Assembly: GCF_015209595.1 (NCBI RefSeq)
Contig: NZ_JADEYS010000005.1
Span: forward strand, 186,001 to 250,000
Origin: Pontibacterium sinense
Lineage (GTDB): Bacteria; Pseudomonadota; Gammaproteobacteria; Pseudomonadales; Balneatricaceae
Length of the DNA: 64,000 nt
Direction of reading: 5' to 3'
The position numbers and the translations under genes were made by a program. The stretch's first letter is position 1, and each line of letters begins with the position of its first letter. This document shows, piece by piece, positions 63,300 to 64,000 of this stretch. The notes beneath the pieces were generated by a model, which saw nothing but the letters and a program-made list of their open reading frames with translations, was not told the DNA's origin and searched no databases.

Positions 63300-63902
63300 A
63301 TGTTCTTACAACATATGATGGGAATCTTGTATCACCCTAAAGATGAATGGGGAATGATACGCAAGGAGCACTATTCGACTTTTCACGTGTTTTTGGCACA
63401 AATCAGCATTCTTGCTGCAATACCGGCCGTGTCGCTGTTTATCGGTACTACCCAGATCGGGTGGAGTATCGCAGGCTCCGAATATGTCCGGCTGGAGACG
63501 ATGAGCGCCTTCATGGCGGGAGTCGCATTCTATTTCGCCATGTGGTTTGCGGTGGGCGTAATTGCATATGCTATTCACTGGATGGAAAAAACCTACGGCG
63601 GTAACGTGTCGTTTGATGAGTGTTTGGTGCTCACAACGTTCACTGCAACCCCGTTATTCCTCTCCGGGCTGGCAGGTTTGTATCCGATGCTGTGGTTTAA
63701 CGTGATTGTGGGCATGATCGCCCTTTGTTACACCGTTTATCTGTTGTATACCGGTGTACCAATCATTATGCAGATCCCGGAAGAGCGTGGTTTCTTCTTC
63801 TCTACCTCAATTCTGACTGTGGGTTTATGTGTCCTGGTCGGATTGATTGCGACAACGGTTGTACTCTGGGGGACCTTTGTTCCGCTGAGTTACACCTCTT
63901 AG
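63300..63902 (+). CDS. Yip1-family membrane protein
   Basis: 200-residue membrane protein with five hydrophobic helices. The opening Y-H-P-K-D-E-W-G-M-I-R-K-E-H and the later T-A-T-P-L-F-L-S-G-L-A-G-L-Y-P are typical of bacterial Yip1-domain proteins. Bacterial function unknown. RBS gaggggg lies 6 bases before ATG 63300. Separated from ctaB by 123 bases, so it may have its own promoter. In Pseudomonas a Sco gene is common at this position. Confidence 0.85.
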   Translation: MFLQHMMGILYHPKDEWGMIRKEHYSTFHVFLAQISILAAIPAVSLFIGTTQIGWSIAGSEYVRLETMSAFMAGVAFYFAMWFAVGVIAYAIHWMEKTYGGNVSFDECLVLTTFTATPLFLSGLAGLYPMLWFNVIVGMIALCYTVYLLYTGVPIIMQIPEERGFFFSTSILTVGLCVLVGLIATTVVLWGTFVPLSYTS

Positions 63903-63919
63903 TTAACGGTTTTACCGTA

Positions 63920-63950
63920 AAGAAAGGGCGCCGTCAGGCGCCTTTTTTGT
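63920..63950 (+). terminator. Terminator after the Yip1 gene
   Basis: ggcgcc / ggcgcc stem with a gtca loop (63927-63942) followed by six T residues. Confidence 0.92.
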
Positions 63951-64000
63951 GTCTGGTGCTTTGGTTTGATTGTTATTTAATCGGAATTGGTTGTTTGTTG

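Noticed and set aside
1-64000. tRNA, rRNA, IS element, prophage, integrase or toxin-antitoxin genes
   Set aside because: None seen on either strand by pattern reading; a tRNAscan and an IS search would confirm.

Overview
The window is a contiguous piece of a gammaproteobacterial chromosome with no rRNA, tRNA, IS element, prophage or CRISPR array that I could recognise. Gene content and order resemble Pseudomonas and marine Oceanospirillales: ribF-ileS-lspA-fkpB next to minor pilins and thiO, bamD-rluD-pgeF near clpB, ilvIH near pssA-msrP-msrQ, and a coxB-A-ctaG-coxC-surf1-ctaA-ctaB cluster. TRAP transport, PhoX and split Feo fit a marine heterotroph. The taxon is inferred from gene content only.

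Layout. 1-4122: end of ribF, then ileS, lspA and fkpB, closed by a terminator. 4379-18512: a type IV pilus minor-pilin region in which the fimT/U-pilV-pilW-pilX-pilY1 set occurs twice in tandem, followed by pilE and a third FimT/GspH protein. The second PilY1 has a damaged MIDAS motif and the second PilX carries an acidic Ser/Asn/Gly insert with a 9-bp tandem repeat. 18596-22672: thiO, bamD (reverse), rluD, pgeF. 22673-36008: an accessory block between pgeF and clpB. It holds REP-like palindromes, a LexA-controlled imuA-imuB-dnaE2 mutagenesis cassette, a VanX-like dipeptidase, feoA-feoB plus a Cys-rich partner, a papain-like amidase, a YjeH-type exporter with an Lrp regulator, and a Tat-exported PhoX phosphatase. 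36376-38958: clpB behind a clear heat-shock promoter. 39068-44548: a TRAP transporter (dctM, dctQ, dctP, reverse), a LysR regulator and an agmatinase-family ureohydrolase, probably one guanidino-compound module. 44717-52324: fatty acid hydroxylase, a small unknown gene, ilvIH with a long structured leader, phnN, thioesterase, ilvY, protoglobin and a GATase. 52397-55381: pssA, msrP-msrQ, a DUF2970 protein. 55587-63902: the aa3-type cytochrome c oxidase operon with heme A synthesis and assembly genes, then a Yip1-family membrane protein.

How it fits together: the pilus block supplies minor pilins and two PilY1-type tip proteins for surface attachment or twitching. The ImuAB-DnaE2 cassette gives SOS-induced translesion synthesis. 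Feo and PhoX, with candidate Fur and Pho boxes, respond to iron and phosphate limitation. The cox cluster encodes a complete terminal oxidase with copper and heme A assembly. Three long intergenic leaders (before ilvI, coxB and the ureohydrolase) fold into consecutive hairpins by eye and are the best places to look for undescribed RNA regulation. The doubled PilY1 cassette is the most unusual protein-coding feature.
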